Source: Latrodectus hesperus
Taxonomy: Eukaryota > Arthropoda > Arachnida > Araneae > Theridiidae
Direction: 5' to 3'
Assembly: GCA_037975125.1 (NCBI GenBank)
Contig: CM075850.1
Location: forward strand, 74,071,890 to 74,135,889
Length of the DNA: 64,000 bases
The translations under genes were made by a program, and so were the position numbers. The first letter of the stretch is position 1; each line of letters starts with the position of its first letter. Under the pieces are notes generated by a model. It was not told the origin of the DNA. It did no database searches and worked only from the letters and a program-made list of their open reading frames with translations. Below, in pieces: positions 63,812-64,000 of this stretch.

Positions 63812-64000
63812 CAAATCTGACTCAGGAAAAATGGGCAGTGGTGTTCTTATGAAAACAAGTATGGGAGAACATGGATATTGTTTTAGAAATCCAGACCACA
63901 GTTCAGTTTTTCACTCTGAGCTTATTGTTATTAGAGAGCTGTTAAGTCTTGCTTTGGAGAATGATGCAGATGATATTTGGATCTTGACCAATAGTAAAAA
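63812..64000 (+). mobile_element. Non-LTR retrotransposon RNase H fragment, cut by the window edge
   Basis: One open frame to the end of the window reads FDASKSDSGKMGSGVLMKTS, HGYCFRNPDHSSVFHSELIV and DDIWILTNS. These match the RNase H domain of arthropod non-LTR elements: first Asp in (T)DxS, Glu in SEL, and the third position in LTDS. Here that third Asp is Asn. The element lies in sense in the next cyclin E intron and continues past 64000. It is the same element type as the relic at 51035. Confidence 0.75.

Overview
The window is AT-rich, intron-rich animal nuclear DNA from an arthropod, most likely an arachnid such as a spider. The arthropod call rests on two split genes with GT/AG introns, long dinucleotide tracts and Tc1/mariner relics. 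The spider call is weaker: it rests on my recollection that this retroelement type (reverse transcriptase plus RNase H) and these tRNA-derived SINEs are common in spiders. No CRISPR array, operon, rRNA gene or functional tRNA gene was seen.

Left part (1 to about 22.7 kb, minus strand): the 5' two-thirds of a secreted pancreatic-lipase-family gene in six coding exons. Exon 1 (22337..22430) encodes a signal peptide. Later exons carry the oxyanion-hole motif HGFVD, the nucleophile motif GHSLG and the acid motif GLDP. All joins keep the frame. The exon with the catalytic His and the C-terminal domain would lie left of position 1. Introns and the 5' flank hold decayed Tc1/mariner transposases and many copies of a tRNA-derived SINE.

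Middle (about 22.7 to 53.6 kb): no convincing protein-coding gene. It holds SINEs of several families, Tc1 relics, very long (AT)n and (GT)n tracts, several perfect hairpins (one with 24-bp arms), a broken non-LTR retrotransposon 3' end (51.0 to 52.3 kb), and two compact GC-rich spots with E2F-type motifs at 45.2 and 46.6 kb. The spot at 46.6 kb also has a perfect CRE, an initiator-like motif and an E-box, so it looks like a promoter.

Right part (53.7 to 64.0 kb, plus strand): a cyclin E gene. Six coding exons are visible: an N-terminal basic exon, a Ser/Thr-rich exon running into the cyclin box, and four cyclin-fold exons. The last ends in phase 1 at 62386, so the C-terminus lies beyond the window. 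The first ATG exon is not resolved. Two E2F-motif clusters (53.85 and 54.8 kb) next to good splice donors suggest alternative first exons. The window ends inside an RNase H fragment of a second retroelement lying in the next cyclin E intron.

The two genes have no evident functional link. No wholly new system was found. The observations most worth a second look are the repeated E2F-type promoter islands upstream of and within cyclin E, the uniform orientation of about fifteen SINE copies over the first 26 kb, and the 24-bp perfect hairpin.
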